Of a stretch of 64,000 bases of DNA, positions 29,942 through 38,464 are shown piece after piece (the first letter of the stretch is position 1; every line of letters begins with the position of its first letter). Made by a program: the position numbers and the translations under genes. Below the pieces are notes generated by a model that was not told the origin of the DNA, did not search any database, and saw only the letters and a program-made list of their open reading frames with translations. Origin of the DNA: Rhizorhabdus dicambivorans. Its GTDB lineage: Bacteria > Pseudomonadota > Alphaproteobacteria > Sphingomonadales > Sphingomonadaceae. Where the stretch lies: positions 124,001 through 188,000 of the forward strand of contig NZ_CP023449.1 in assembly GCF_002355275.1 (NCBI RefSeq). Direction: 5' to 3'.

Positions 29942-31813
29942 ATGCGGACGTTCACTACCACTACCCTGATCGCGGCGCTCGCCGCGCTTCCCGCCGCCGC
30001 CCACGCCGACGAGGCCGGCGACGCCGACAGCATCATCGTCACCGCCAGCCGTTCCGAGCAGAAACTGTCGGAGGCCGGCCAGTCGGTGACCGTCATCGAC
30101 AGCATGCTGATCGAACAGCGCCAGACCGTCTCGGTCGCCGAGCTGCTGCGGACCACCCCCGGCGTCACGATCGCCCGCAACGGCGGCCCCGGCGGCTTCA
30201 CCGGGGTCTTCATCCGCGGCGCGCAGAGCGAACAGACCGTCGCGCTGATCGACGGCGTCAAGATCAATGACCCGTCCTCCCCGGGTGGCGGCTTCAACTT
30301 CGCCGACCTGCTGACCGACGGAGTCGAGCGGATCGAGATATTGCGCGGCCCCCAGTCGGTGCTGTGGGGCAGCCAGGCGATCGGCGGCGTCGTCAACCTG
30401 ATCACCCGCGCGCCGACCGAAACGCCGCAACTATCCGCCACCGGCGAATATGGCCGCTATGGCACCGGCCACCTGACCGCCAATGCCTCGGGCACGGCCG
30501 GCCCGGTCGCGCTCAGCGCCGGTGCGGGCTATCTGACCACCAACGGCATCTCCGCCTTCGCCCGCGGCCCGGAACGCGACGGCTATGACCTGTTCGGCGC
30601 CCATGCCAAGGCGGTCATCACGCTGGACGAGCGGCTGTCGATCGACCTGCGCGGCCTCTACACCCGCAGCAAGGTCGACCTCGACGGCTTCGCCCCGCCG
30701 ACCTTCGCCTTCGGCGACACAAGCGAATATTCGCGCCAGGAGCAGATCGTCGGCTATGCCGGCATCAACGCCGGGCTGTTCGACGGCAGGCTGAACAATC
30801 GGCTCGCCATCGCCTACACGCTGATCGACCGCGACAGCTATGACCGCGCACTGACCCCGCGCAAGACGCTGGCCGGGCGCGGCCGCAACCTGCGCTACGA
30901 ATATCAGGGCGTCGCCGAGATCGCCGACTGGGCGAACGGCACCTTCGGTGCCGAGCATGAGAAGCAGAGCTACCGCACCTTCGACAGCTTCTCCGGCCGG
31001 CAGAAGCGCAGGGCGAACACCGACAGCGCCTATGCCGATATCCACCTGAAGCCGGCGGCGGGGCTCAGCATGGGCGCCGGTATCCGCCATGACGATCATA
31101 GTGGATTCGGTGGCGCGACCACGATGAGCGCCGACACCGCCTATTCGCCCAATGGCGGCGCGACCCTGATCAGGGCCAGCTATGGCGAGGGCTTCAAGGC
31201 ACCCTCGCTCTACCAGCTCTATGGCGACTTCGGGAATCCGGCCCTGGTGCCCGAGAAGGCGCGCGGGTTCGACGCGGGGATCACCCAGCAGCTGCTGGAC
31301 GGGGCCATCGAGGCGAGCGCGACCTGGTTCACCCGCAAGGTGCGCAACCAGATCGACTTCGACCTGTCGACCTTCGCCTATGGCAATCTCGCCGCGGTCC
31401 GCGCCCGTGGCGTCGAACTGGGGCTGAAGCTGCGCCCGGCCGAAGGCTTCACGGTCGACGCCAACTACACCTACACCAAGGCGGTGAACCGCCAGCGGAG
31501 CGATCCCAATTTCGGCAAGGATCTCGCCCGCCGCCCGCGCAACAGCGTCAACGTCTCGGCCGACTATGCCTGGCCGTTCGGGCTGAAGACCGGTGCCACG
31601 ATCACCCACCTGTCGCGAAGCTATAACGACGCGGGCAATTTCACCCGGATCGACGGCTATGCGCTGGTCGACGTGCGGCTGGCCTATCCGGTCACCGACC
31701 GGATCGAGCTGTTCGGACGGGTCGAGAATCTGTTCGACCAGCGTTACCAGACCGCGACCGATTACGGCCAGCCGGGCCGCGCCGCGACCGCCGGCGTCCG
31801 CCTGCGCTACTGA
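29942..31813 (+). CDS. btuB: TonB-dependent vitamin B12 receptor (BtuB-like)
   Basis: 623 aa. The start at 29942 gives a signal peptide (MRTFTTTTLIAALAALPAAAHA) with GGGAG seven bases upstream. The mature N-terminus has a TonB-box-like DSIIVTAS, then the plug domain (SVAELLRTTPGVTIARNGG, FIRGAQSEQTVALIDGVKIND, ERIEILRGPQSVLWGSQAIGGVVNLIT) and a beta barrel ending in a terminal aromatic (AGVRLRY), as outer-membrane barrels do. Size and plug wording match BtuB, and the B12 riboswitch immediately upstream fixes the substrate class as cobalamin or a related corrinoid. Uptake would need the TonB-ExbBD system, which is not in this window. Confidence 0.95.
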   Translation: MRTFTTTTLIAALAALPAAAHADEAGDADSIIVTASRSEQKLSEAGQSVTVIDSMLIEQRQTVSVAELLRTTPGVTIARNGGPGGFTGVFIRGAQSEQTVALIDGVKINDPSSPGGGFNFADLLTDGVERIEILRGPQSVLWGSQAIGGVVNLITRAPTETPQLSATGEYGRYGTGHLTANASGTAGPVALSAGAGYLTTNGISAFARGPERDGYDLFGAHAKAVITLDERLSIDLRGLYTRSKVDLDGFAPPTFAFGDTSEYSRQEQIVGYAGINAGLFDGRLNNRLAIAYTLIDRDSYDRALTPRKTLAGRGRNLRYEYQGVAEIADWANGTFGAEHEKQSYRTFDSFSGRQKRRANTDSAYADIHLKPAAGLSMGAGIRHDDHSGFGGATTMSADTAYSPNGGATLIRASYGEGFKAPSLYQLYGDFGNPALVPEKARGFDAGITQQLLDGAIEASATWFTRKVRNQIDFDLSTFAYGNLAAVRARGVELGLKLRPAEGFTVDANYTYTKAVNRQRSDPNFGKDLARRPRNSVNVSADYAWPFGLKTGATITHLSRSYNDAGNFTRIDGYALVDVRLAYPVTDRIELFGRVENLFDQRYQTATDYGQPGRAATAGVRLRY

Positions 31814-31824
31814 CGCGGACAAGG

Positions 31825-31859
31825 GACAGGGCCGGCGCGGCTATCGCGCCGGCCCTGTC
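31825..31859. terminator. perfect 15-bp hairpin between convergent genes
   Basis: GACAGGGCCGGCGCG and its exact complement flank a five-base loop, 11 bases after the receptor stop. There is no T run, but the stem is very stable. It likely ends transcripts of both the receptor and the convergent regulator. Confidence 0.7.
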
Positions 31860-31969
31860 AGCCGCATCGGCGACAGGCCCGGCCCGCTCCGGTGGGGGAA
31901 GGAGATGAAGCGGGCGAGCCGCGGACTCGGACGCGGCATCGCCCTTATAGAATCGCCGCCCTGGCCCGG

Positions 31970-32614
31970 CTATCGCGTGGAAATACGGGGCGCGGGGCGA
32001 TCGAGCCAGCCGGCCAGCGCGGCGATGCGGATCGCGGCGAGGACCGATGGCGCCTCCAGCGTACTCAGCACGCGCGCCCGGACTATCTGCACGGCGCGCG
32101 CATCGAGCCGCAGCGCCCGTCCGATCTCCTCATTGGTCTCGCCGCGGATCAGCCGGGCGAACAGTTCGGCCTCCTCTCCGCCGAGCCGGGCAACCAGCGC
32201 CTTGGCACCGGCGACGAGCGCTGGCGGCTCGGAGCCTTGTTCAAGCAGGTGGAAGCCGCGATCCAGCGCGTCGAGCAGCGGCCGTATCTCGTAGGGCTTG
32301 TGGAGGAAATCGACGACGCCCGCGCGGAACGCCTCGATCGCGATGGAAAGATCGCTGAACCCGGTCACGACGATGGTGCGGAACCGGTCGGGCCGCTCGG
32401 CAAGAGCCCGCATCGCGGTGACCCCGCTCGCCCCGTCGAGCTGGAGATCGAGGACGACGCAGCCCGGCTCCAGCCCGTCCAGCACCGACAGGAAGGCGTC
32501 GCCATTGGCGAACTCGCGGCATTCATAGGCGCCATGCGCCTGGACGAGGCTGACGATCGAGGCGCGCACGATCGCCTCGTCATCGACGACATAAAGTAGC
32601 CGCCCTGCCGTCAT
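31970..32614 (-). CDS. FixJ-type response regulator (REC + LuxR HTH)
   Basis: 214 aa. The start at 32614 begins MTAGRLLYVVDDEAIVR, giving the normal REC N-terminus; a longer frame adds only 14 unlikely residues. The acidic pair is in VVDDE, the phosphoacceptor Asp in CVVLDLQLDG, the switch Thr in TIVVTGF and the Lys in FLHKPYE. The C-terminal part (LGGEEAELFARLIRGETNEEIGRALRL) is a LuxR-type helix-turn-helix. The cognate kinase is not adjacent. Target genes are unknown. Confidence 0.88.
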   Translation of the reverse strand: MTAGRLLYVVDDEAIVRASIVSLVQAHGAYECREFANGDAFLSVLDGLEPGCVVLDLQLDGASGVTAMRALAERPDRFRTIVVTGFSDLSIAIEAFRAGVVDFLHKPYEIRPLLDALDRGFHLLEQGSEPPALVAGAKALVARLGGEEAELFARLIRGETNEEIGRALRLDARAVQIVRARVLSTLEAPSVLAAIRIAALAGWLDRPAPRISTR

Positions 32615-32656
32615 TTCGCGCCCGCGGTCCTGCGCACCTTTTGACCCTTGCCCCAA

Positions 32657-33238
32657 AATCTGTGTATTTCTAGACAGTTACCCAGGAAATTCTGGCGCGC
32701 AACAAAAATGATCCGGATTTTGTTACGGAACAGAAATTTTCTAGTCACCGTCGAATATGTGTCGAAAATTTGAAGATCCGTATCGTCTCATCGGCAAAAA
32801 GCCTGTGATGATCAACCTCGGTTTCTATTGATTTTCGGACATTTTTCAGTCGCTTTCCTGCTATCCGTGACGAATAGTAATATTTTATATTTCACTTACG
32901 TCAATTCATGTAATTATTTAACAAATACGCCACCCATTTCGGAGGATGGGCCCACCCGCGTTGGTCACAGCTCTGGAAATGACGCGCCGCCGCCCTCATG
33001 AAGGGCAGCCCGGTTTCGTTCCAGGGGACGAGCCGTCGCGAAGGGCGGGAAGAACCATGGCGCCGCCTATAATTGACGCGCCGGGCCCCGCGCCCTCGGA
33101 CTTTTACCTAAGACCCAGTGCCCCGCGCACGCCGGCAGCCCGGCGCGACCGGAGATTTTTTCGCGGTCGAGCGGCGTTGGAAACGCGCTGTTAACGGCTT
33201 TCGCTTACCGATCGAAACGGGCCGCGAGGCCCACAACC
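32657..33238. other. 582-base intergenic region with AT-rich segment
   Basis: From about 32660 to 32940 the sequence is strikingly AT-rich compared with its surroundings, with runs such as AATAGTAATATTTTATATTTC and ATGTAATTATTTAACAAATA. The rest, to 33238, returns to normal composition. I see no convincing gene; an 82-codon frame at 32946 has no usable ribosome site. The region probably holds promoters for the divergent regulator and chemotaxis genes, and may be a transferred or regulatory segment. Confidence 0.6.
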
Positions 33239-33622
33239 ATGGGATGGACGCGCGTGGCCAAGACGATCCTCACTGTAGACGATTCGGCTTTCATCCGGAA
33301 GCTGCTCCGCGTCACCCTCGCGGGGCAGGGCTTCAACGTCGCCGAGGCCGAGGACGGGGTCGCCGCGCTCGAATGGCTCGCCGCGAACGAGCGCCCCGAC
33401 CTGATGATCACCGATATCAACATGCCGCGCATGGACGGCTTCGGCCTGGTGGAGGCGGTACGCGCCGAAAGCCGGCATGACGCCATGCCGATCCTGGTGC
33501 TGTCCACCGAAGCCGCCGACGAGAAACAGGACCGCGCCCGGGTGGCCGGCGCCGATGGCTGGATCGTCAAGCCTTTCAACCCCGATCAGCTTGCCAGCGC
33601 GATCCAGAGCGTTTCGCAATAG
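33239..33622 (+). CDS. cheY: CheY-like single-domain response regulator
   Basis: 127 aa, REC domain only. The acidic pocket is in ILTVDDSAFIRK, the phosphoacceptor Asp in LMITDINMPRMDGF, the switch residue in ILVLSTEA and the Lys in GWIVKPFNP. It lacks any output domain, as in CheY. A GTG at 33254 is an alternative start. It is 13 bases before the CheB-like gene, so the two are probably co-transcribed. No CheA, CheW or receptor gene is in the window. Confidence 0.9.
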   Translation: MGWTRVAKTILTVDDSAFIRKLLRVTLAGQGFNVAEAEDGVAALEWLAANERPDLMITDINMPRMDGFGLVEAVRAESRHDAMPILVLSTEAADEKQDRARVAGADGWIVKPFNPDQLASAIQSVSQ

Positions 33623-33635
33623 GACGACCGACCAG

Positions 33636-34712
33636 ATGACGCTTCCCCGCCGCGCCCGTGTGCTGGTCGTCGATGACTCGATCACGATGCGCGCCTTCTT
33701 CGGTGCGATCTTCGAGCGCCACAAGAATATCGAGGTGGTCGGCACCGCCGCCAGCGCCGACGAGGCGCGGCGGATGATGATCGACTTCCGCCCCAATGTC
33801 GTGACCCTGGACGTCGAGATGCCGGGAATGAGCGGGCTCGACTTCCTGACCGAGATCATGCGCGACCGGCCGACGCCGGTGATCATGCTGTCCTCGCTGA
33901 CCCAGAAGGGGGCCGAGACATCGTTCGAGGCGCTGGAGCGCGGCGCGGTCGACTGTTTTCCCAAGCCCACCTCGACCAACCGCGAGGAGTTTGCCGAGAA
34001 GCTCTGCGCGCTGGTGCTCGCCGCCGCGACCGGCGCCGCCCGCTTCGCGCGCTACGCCAAGGACGCCCCCGCGCGGCCCCAGGCCAGCGCCGCCGCGGCA
34101 GCCACGCATGCGGGCTTCGACTGGAACGGCAAGATCGTGACGATCAGCGCCTCGACCGGCGGCGTCGACGCGCTGCTGCAGCTGCTCCCCGCCTTCCCGG
34201 CCAATTGCCCGCCGACCGTGATCAGCCTGGGGATCGATCCCGATTTCGTGGCGCCGCTGCTGCAGCGGCTCAAGACGCGCTGCCCCGCCAAGGTGCTGAT
34301 GGCCGAGGACGGCCGCCCGCTCCAGCCCGGGCAGATCCAGATCGCCTGCGACCCCGGCACCCACGCCGTGATCGACCGCTGGCCGAACCCCTCGCTGCGG
34401 CTGCTGCGCTCGGACCCGGTCAACGGTGCGCGTCCATCGGCCAGCCTGCTGTTCGCGACCGCCGCCAAGACCGCCGGCACCAACGCCGTCGGCGCCATCC
34501 TGACCGGCATTGGCACCGACGGCGTCGCCGGCCTCAAGGCGCTGCGTGCGACCGGAGCGCTCACCATATCGCAGGATTCGCTGACCTGCCTCGTCGACCA
34601 GGCCCCCAGCGCGGCGCGCGCGGCCGGGGCGGTGCAGCTCGACCTGCCGATCGAGGCGATCGCCACGACCATATTGGACAGCTGCCGCCGCCAGGCGGAA
34701 GCCGCCGCCTGA
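33636..34712 (+). CDS. cheB: CheB-like protein (REC + methylesterase domain) lacking the catalytic His
   Basis: 358 aa. The REC domain (residues 1 to about 125) has VLVVDDSITMR, the Asp in TLDVEMPGMSG and the Lys in CFPKP. After a linker the methylesterase domain keeps the active Ser motif (SASTGGVDAL) and the Asp motif (LTGIGTDGVAGL). The usual QHMPPGF segment, which supplies the catalytic His, is SLGIDPDF here. In active CheB the Ser-His-Asp triad removes methyl groups from chemoreceptors, so this protein may be inactive or use another chemistry. It sits between CheY and a small helical protein in one apparent operon. Confidence 0.88.
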   Translation: MTLPRRARVLVVDDSITMRAFFGAIFERHKNIEVVGTAASADEARRMMIDFRPNVVTLDVEMPGMSGLDFLTEIMRDRPTPVIMLSSLTQKGAETSFEALERGAVDCFPKPTSTNREEFAEKLCALVLAAATGAARFARYAKDAPARPQASAAAAATHAGFDWNGKIVTISASTGGVDALLQLLPAFPANCPPTVISLGIDPDFVAPLLQRLKTRCPAKVLMAEDGRPLQPGQIQIACDPGTHAVIDRWPNPSLRLLRSDPVNGARPSASLLFATAAKTAGTNAVGAILTGIGTDGVAGLKALRATGALTISQDSLTCLVDQAPSAARAAGAVQLDLPIEAIATTILDSCRRQAEAAA

Positions 34713-34735
34713 GCCAGCGGAAGGCGACCGCAACC

Positions 34736-34999
34736 ATGGCCCAGGCCTGCTCCTCCGATCTGCTTGCCCTCCTCGCCGACGAGCTCGACGCGGCGCGCGG
34801 CCAGCTGGAGGCGCTTGGCCAGAACCTGATTTCGGACCAGGAGATCGCGGCCCGCCACGTCATCGAACTCCAGGCGATCGACCATGTCGGCCAGCGCTGC
34901 GCCTCGATCGCGACGATCCTGCGCGGCGACGATGCCGGCGCCAGCCGCGCCGCGCCGCTGGAGACGATCATCGCAAGGGTGGCTGCACTGCGGCGCTGA
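34736..34999 (+). CDS. small helical protein with DxxxQ motif in chemotaxis operon
   Basis: 87 aa. The frame starts at the first ATG 23 bases after the CheB stop. The sequence is predicted almost wholly helical (LLALLADELDAARGQLEALG). One helix holds ELQAIDHVGQRCASIA, in which D-x-x-x-Q matches the catalytic pattern of CheZ-type CheY phosphatases. Length is much shorter than CheZ. A role as a CheY phosphatase or its partner is inference from motif and position only; it could also be an unrelated adaptor. Confidence 0.65.
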   Translation: MAQACSSDLLALLADELDAARGQLEALGQNLISDQEIAARHVIELQAIDHVGQRCASIATILRGDDAGASRAAPLETIIARVAALRR

Positions 35000-35004
35000 C
35001 TCGT

Positions 35005-35029
35005 GTCGCCCGGTCTCCGCCGGGGCGAC
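35005..35029. terminator. hairpin between convergent operons
   Basis: GTCGCCC pairs with GGGCGAC across an 11-base loop in the 33-base gap between two convergent genes, followed by GTTTCATT. Weak but well placed. Confidence 0.45.
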
Positions 35030-35032
35030 GTT

Positions 35033-36229
35033 TCATTCCATTCCGAACAGCGCGATCAGCTGTGGCGCGATCCTGTCGATGTCGTGCCGGGCGACCACCC
35101 GCTTGCGGCCTTCCTTGCCCATCTTCGCCAGCACCGCCCTGGTCGCGCTCATCGCCGCGCGGATCGCATCGGCCAGCCCTTCGGCATCGCCGGGCTCGAT
35201 CAGCCAGCCGCATTTCTCGTCGACCAGTTCGGGGATGCCCGCGATCCGGGTGGTGATCACCGGACGGCCCATCGCGAACGCCTCCATGATCACGATCGGC
35301 AGGCCCTCGGCATGGCTGGGCAGCAGCAGCGCCCGCGTCTCGCCGATGCGGCGGCGGACCTCGGCATTGGTGCGCCAGCCGAGCAGCTTGATCCGCCCGC
35401 CCGTCGCCGTCGCCATGATCTCCCGCTCGATCGCGGCACGGCTCTCGCCGTCGCCGATCAGCACCACCGACAGCTCGCCATAGGTGGAAGCCGCCGCCGC
35501 GACCGCCGCCGGAATCTCGACCTGGCCCTTTTGCGGGCAGAGCCGCCCGACCGAGAGCAGCCGTGCGCTCATCGGCGGCGGGCTCGGCTCGGCGGGATAG
35601 TCGCGCAGGTCGACGCCGCAGGGGACGATCTTCACCCGACCATGCAGATGTTCGGGCAGATAGGCGTGGAGCCGGTCGCGGCAATAGGCGCTGATCGCGA
35701 TCACGAAGGCTGCATGCTGCACCTTGTCGGCGACGCTGTTCTCCACCAGCCGTTCGAGCTCGTCCGGGCCGTGGACCGTGAAGCTGTAGCGCGGGCCGCC
35801 GAGCAGATGGCACAGCATCGCCACCGTCGCCGCGTTGGTGGAGAAATGGGCGTGGACATGGGTGATGCCGAGCCGGGCGCAGCGCTTGCGCAGCCGGATC
35901 GCCTGGGCGAGATAGGCGCTGTGGCGGACGAAGCCGCCGCCCGCCGCGCGGTGCATGTCGCCGAGCCGTTCAAGCGCCTCGCCGAAGCTGCGCGGGTGGA
36001 GGATCGCATGGCCCGCCAGCCCGCCCAGCAGCCGCCCGCCCTGCCCGCTCAGCAGATATTCGACCCGTCCGCGTTCCGACATGTCCTGCGGATCGACCAG
36101 CCGTTCTTCCCAGTGGCGGACCGCGAAGCGCTTGACCGGCACCCCCGCCCGCTCGATCGCGGCGATCTCCCGCCGGATGAAGGTGGTGCTCGTCATCGGA
36201 TAGCTGTTGAGCAGATAGGCGAGCTTCAT
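35033..36229 (-). CDS. GT4-family glycosyltransferase
   Basis: 398 aa. The N-terminal half begins MKLAYLLNSYPMTSTTFIRREI and has HVHAHFSTNAATVA, typical of the acceptor domain of GT-B enzymes of the WcaL/AmsK kind. The C-terminal half has LLSVGRLCPQKG and EGLPIVIMEAFAMGRPVITT, the E-x7-E donor-binding signature of GT4. It likely adds a sugar to an exopolysaccharide or lipid-linked glycan in the cytoplasm. It overlaps the upstream Gfo/Idh gene by four bases (ATGA), so it belongs to the same operon as the two oxidoreductases, which may make or modify its sugar nucleotide. Confidence 0.92.
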   Translation of the reverse strand: MKLAYLLNSYPMTSTTFIRREIAAIERAGVPVKRFAVRHWEERLVDPQDMSERGRVEYLLSGQGGRLLGGLAGHAILHPRSFGEALERLGDMHRAAGGGFVRHSAYLAQAIRLRKRCARLGITHVHAHFSTNAATVAMLCHLLGGPRYSFTVHGPDELERLVENSVADKVQHAAFVIAISAYCRDRLHAYLPEHLHGRVKIVPCGVDLRDYPAEPSPPPMSARLLSVGRLCPQKGQVEIPAAVAAAASTYGELSVVLIGDGESRAAIEREIMATATGGRIKLLGWRTNAEVRRRIGETRALLLPSHAEGLPIVIMEAFAMGRPVITTRIAGIPELVDEKCGWLIEPGDAEGLADAIRAAMSATRAVLAKMGKEGRKRVVARHDIDRIAPQLIALFGME

Positions 36230-37164
36230 GCGCCACGGGCCTTTCCGATCAGCCGCGCCGCCTCCGCCATGCGCGCATGGCCGACGATCGGGCTCTCGAT
36301 CTGCCCGCCACGGTAAAGGGTGGTGAAATGTGCCAGCTCATGCAGCCAGGGACTGGCACCCAGCGGGTGCCAGCGCCCCGCCGCGCGCGCACCGAAGTCC
36401 CCCAGCCGGCGGACCAGCGGGTTCTGCCGCGTCCGCCGCCACCAGGCCGGTGCCCGGGCGGCCGGACCGGTGAAGCGCAGCCGTTGCGCGGTCAGCAGCG
36501 GCGGCAGGACTTCGACCGCGCCGGCATCGCCCTCGATCCGCAAGCTGTTGTCGAGGCGGGCCAGGAACGACACGGCAAGATCCGACGTGCCGCCCGCGCG
36601 GTGATCGAGGCGAAGGCGCGCGGCCACATCGACGCCCCGGCGATCGCGCTCGACCGTGCAATCCATCGCGCGCACCGGGCCGAGCGCGATCAGCGCCAGC
36701 ATCAGCGGATAGACGGCGCGATCGGCCAGCACGCCGCCATCGGCATCGAACAGGCGGGGAGCGCGCGCACGCGCGACGGGATAGCCGAAGCTGGCCTCGA
36801 CATGCGCCAACCGGCCGAGCCGGCCCGTATCGGCGGCATGGAGCGCGGCCGCAACCGCGGGGAGGAAGGGTGTGGCCACCGCCTCCATATAAAGGAGCCG
36901 ATGTCGTTGCGACAATGCAATGAGGTCGCCCAGTTCCGCCGGGTCTGTCACGCAGGGCTTTTCGCACAGCACCGCCTTGCCCGCCTCCAGCGCGGCGCGG
37001 GTCTGGGCGGCATGGTCGCGGTTGCGCGAGGCGATATAGACGGCCTCCGCATCCTCGATCGCGACATCGCCGGTCAGCACCCGCATCCTCGCCGCCATCG
37101 CGCCACGACCGATCACGTGGAAACGCAGCGGCAAGGAAGCGAGGGGCGCGGTCAACGCCGCCAT
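36226..37164 (-). CDS. Gfo/Idh/MocA-family oxidoreductase with shortened N-terminus
   Basis: 312 aa from the ATG at 37164, which overlaps the preceding gene by 13 bases. EAVYIASRNRDHAAQTRAAL and AGKAVLCEKP are the standard motifs of the family, with the catalytic Lys in EKP. The C-terminal domain (FGYPVARARAPRLFDADGG onward) is normal. The N-terminus is odd: the first beta strand and the GxGxxG nucleotide-binding loop are missing, and the protein begins in what is normally the first helix. The upstream frame does not supply them. It may be a non-catalytic partner of the neighbouring enzyme, or degraded. Substrate unknown. Confidence 0.8.
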   Translation of the reverse strand: MAALTAPLASLPLRFHVIGRGAMAARMRVLTGDVAIEDAEAVYIASRNRDHAAQTRAALEAGKAVLCEKPCVTDPAELGDLIALSQRHRLLYMEAVATPFLPAVAAALHAADTGRLGRLAHVEASFGYPVARARAPRLFDADGGVLADRAVYPLMLALIALGPVRAMDCTVERDRRGVDVAARLRLDHRAGGTSDLAVSFLARLDNSLRIEGDAGAVEVLPPLLTAQRLRFTGPAARAPAWWRRTRQNPLVRRLGDFGARAAGRWHPLGASPWLHELAHFTTLYRGGQIESPIVGHARMAEAARLIGKARGA

Positions 37165-38282
37165 TCCATCGGCGCGATCGGATCGAAGGCGGTGCGCGGG
37201 CGATGCTCGCCTCCGGCCTGGATCGCCAGCGCGACCTCCGTCAGGTGGAGCGCGAAATCGCCGGCGAGGCGCGGCGGACGCCGTGCGGCGAGCGCCAGCG
37301 CCATCTCCGCGACGCCGAGCGCGAAGTTCATCGACGCGGCGCCGCGCCGCCCGACCATCGGATGGCCGCCACCCGCCGCCGGCACCTTCCACGCGACCGG
37401 ACTGTCGAACAGCCGCCGCCGGATGACGTGCCGCCGCCGGACGCGGACGGCGGCGCCATTGGCCCAGGCCTCGTCCACCTCCAGCACGCCGCCGTCGCCG
37501 AATATGCGCAACCGGTGATCGTGCGACGCGACGATCGAGCAAGTGAGCCGCGCCACCATCGCATCGAAATGGAGGCTGGCCGAGGCATAGTCGGGCGCGG
37601 CATGGCCCCCACCGGTCTGGCTGGCGTCGAGCAGCCGTGCCGAACCCGACACGATCCGGCGCACCGGCCCGAACATCGCCATCAGCCAGGAGAGATAATA
37701 GCCGGCATGCTCGAGCGTGCAGCCGGTGGCGAACTCATGCTCCGCCGGCCAGGGCGCGCCGCTGGCCGATCGCCAGCGCTGGTGGGGGGCCTGCGCCACG
37801 AAGCCGTCGTCGAGCTCCGCATAGGCGAGGCGCGGGGTGCCGATCCGCCCGTCGCGGAGCGCGGCCCACACGGTCTGCGCCGCGCGGCCCAGCACCGAAC
37901 AGGGCGCCGAGGCGAGATGCAGGCCCCGGCTCCGCGCCAACCCGGCCAACGCCTCCGCCTCGGCGAGATCGAGCGCCAGCGGTTTTTCGCTCCAGACATG
38001 CACGTCCGCCTCCAGCGCCGCGCGGCTCACGCCGGCATGGGCCGAAGGGCTGGTGAGATTGAGCAGGATATCGGGCCGCGCCGCGATCAGCCCGGCCAGG
38101 GACGGCGCCGCCGGCACCGACCAGTGGGCGGTGAAGGCGGCCAGCCGCGCCGGATCGACATCGAAGGCGCCGATCACCTCCAGGCCGGGGAAGCTGCGCA
38201 GCGACGGCATGTAGAGATCGGCGACATAGCCCGTGCCGACGATCGCGATTCGCGCGCTTGGCCGATGGTCCCCCGCTGCCAT
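37152..38282 (-). CDS. Gfo/Idh/MocA-family oxidoreductase
   Basis: 376 aa. The NAD(P)-binding motif is intact at the N-terminus (RIAIVGTGYVADLYMPSL) and the catalytic motif is VHVWSEKPLAL. The C-terminal domain has EHAGYYLSWLMAMFGPV. Members oxidise or reduce sugars and sugar nucleotides with NAD(P). It is first in a three-gene operon with a truncated paralogue and a glycosyltransferase, which points to surface glycan synthesis. The exact substrate cannot be read from sequence. Confidence 0.9.
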   Translation of the reverse strand: MAAGDHRPSARIAIVGTGYVADLYMPSLRSFPGLEVIGAFDVDPARLAAFTAHWSVPAAPSLAGLIAARPDILLNLTSPSAHAGVSRAALEADVHVWSEKPLALDLAEAEALAGLARSRGLHLASAPCSVLGRAAQTVWAALRDGRIGTPRLAYAELDDGFVAQAPHQRWRSASGAPWPAEHEFATGCTLEHAGYYLSWLMAMFGPVRRIVSGSARLLDASQTGGGHAAPDYASASLHFDAMVARLTCSIVASHDHRLRIFGDGGVLEVDEAWANGAAVRVRRRHVIRRRLFDSPVAWKVPAAGGGHPMVGRRGAASMNFALGVAEMALALAARRPPRLAGDFALHLTEVALAIQAGGEHRPRTAFDPIAPMEWRR

Positions 38283-38464
38283 GAGGCGAGCCTAGGGGGG
38301 CGGGACGCGGATCGCAATGCCGGCCGAGACGTGCCCCGATCGCGGGCAAATTCCGATTCGCGCCCTCGGTGGCGGCCGGCCACCGATTCGCTGTCACCAG
38401 CATTTCACGGCGGGTCATCATCCTCGCCGAAGCGTCGGGTTTTACACAGTCGAGGATACGCGAT

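Noticed and set aside
30431-31822. Minus-strand frame of 463 codons opposite btuB
   Set aside because: Antisense to a clear TonB-dependent receptor; no domain content.
32946-33194. 82-codon open frame in the AT-rich gap
   Set aside because: GGAGG abuts the ATG without spacing and the product is Arg/Pro-rich with no recognisable features.
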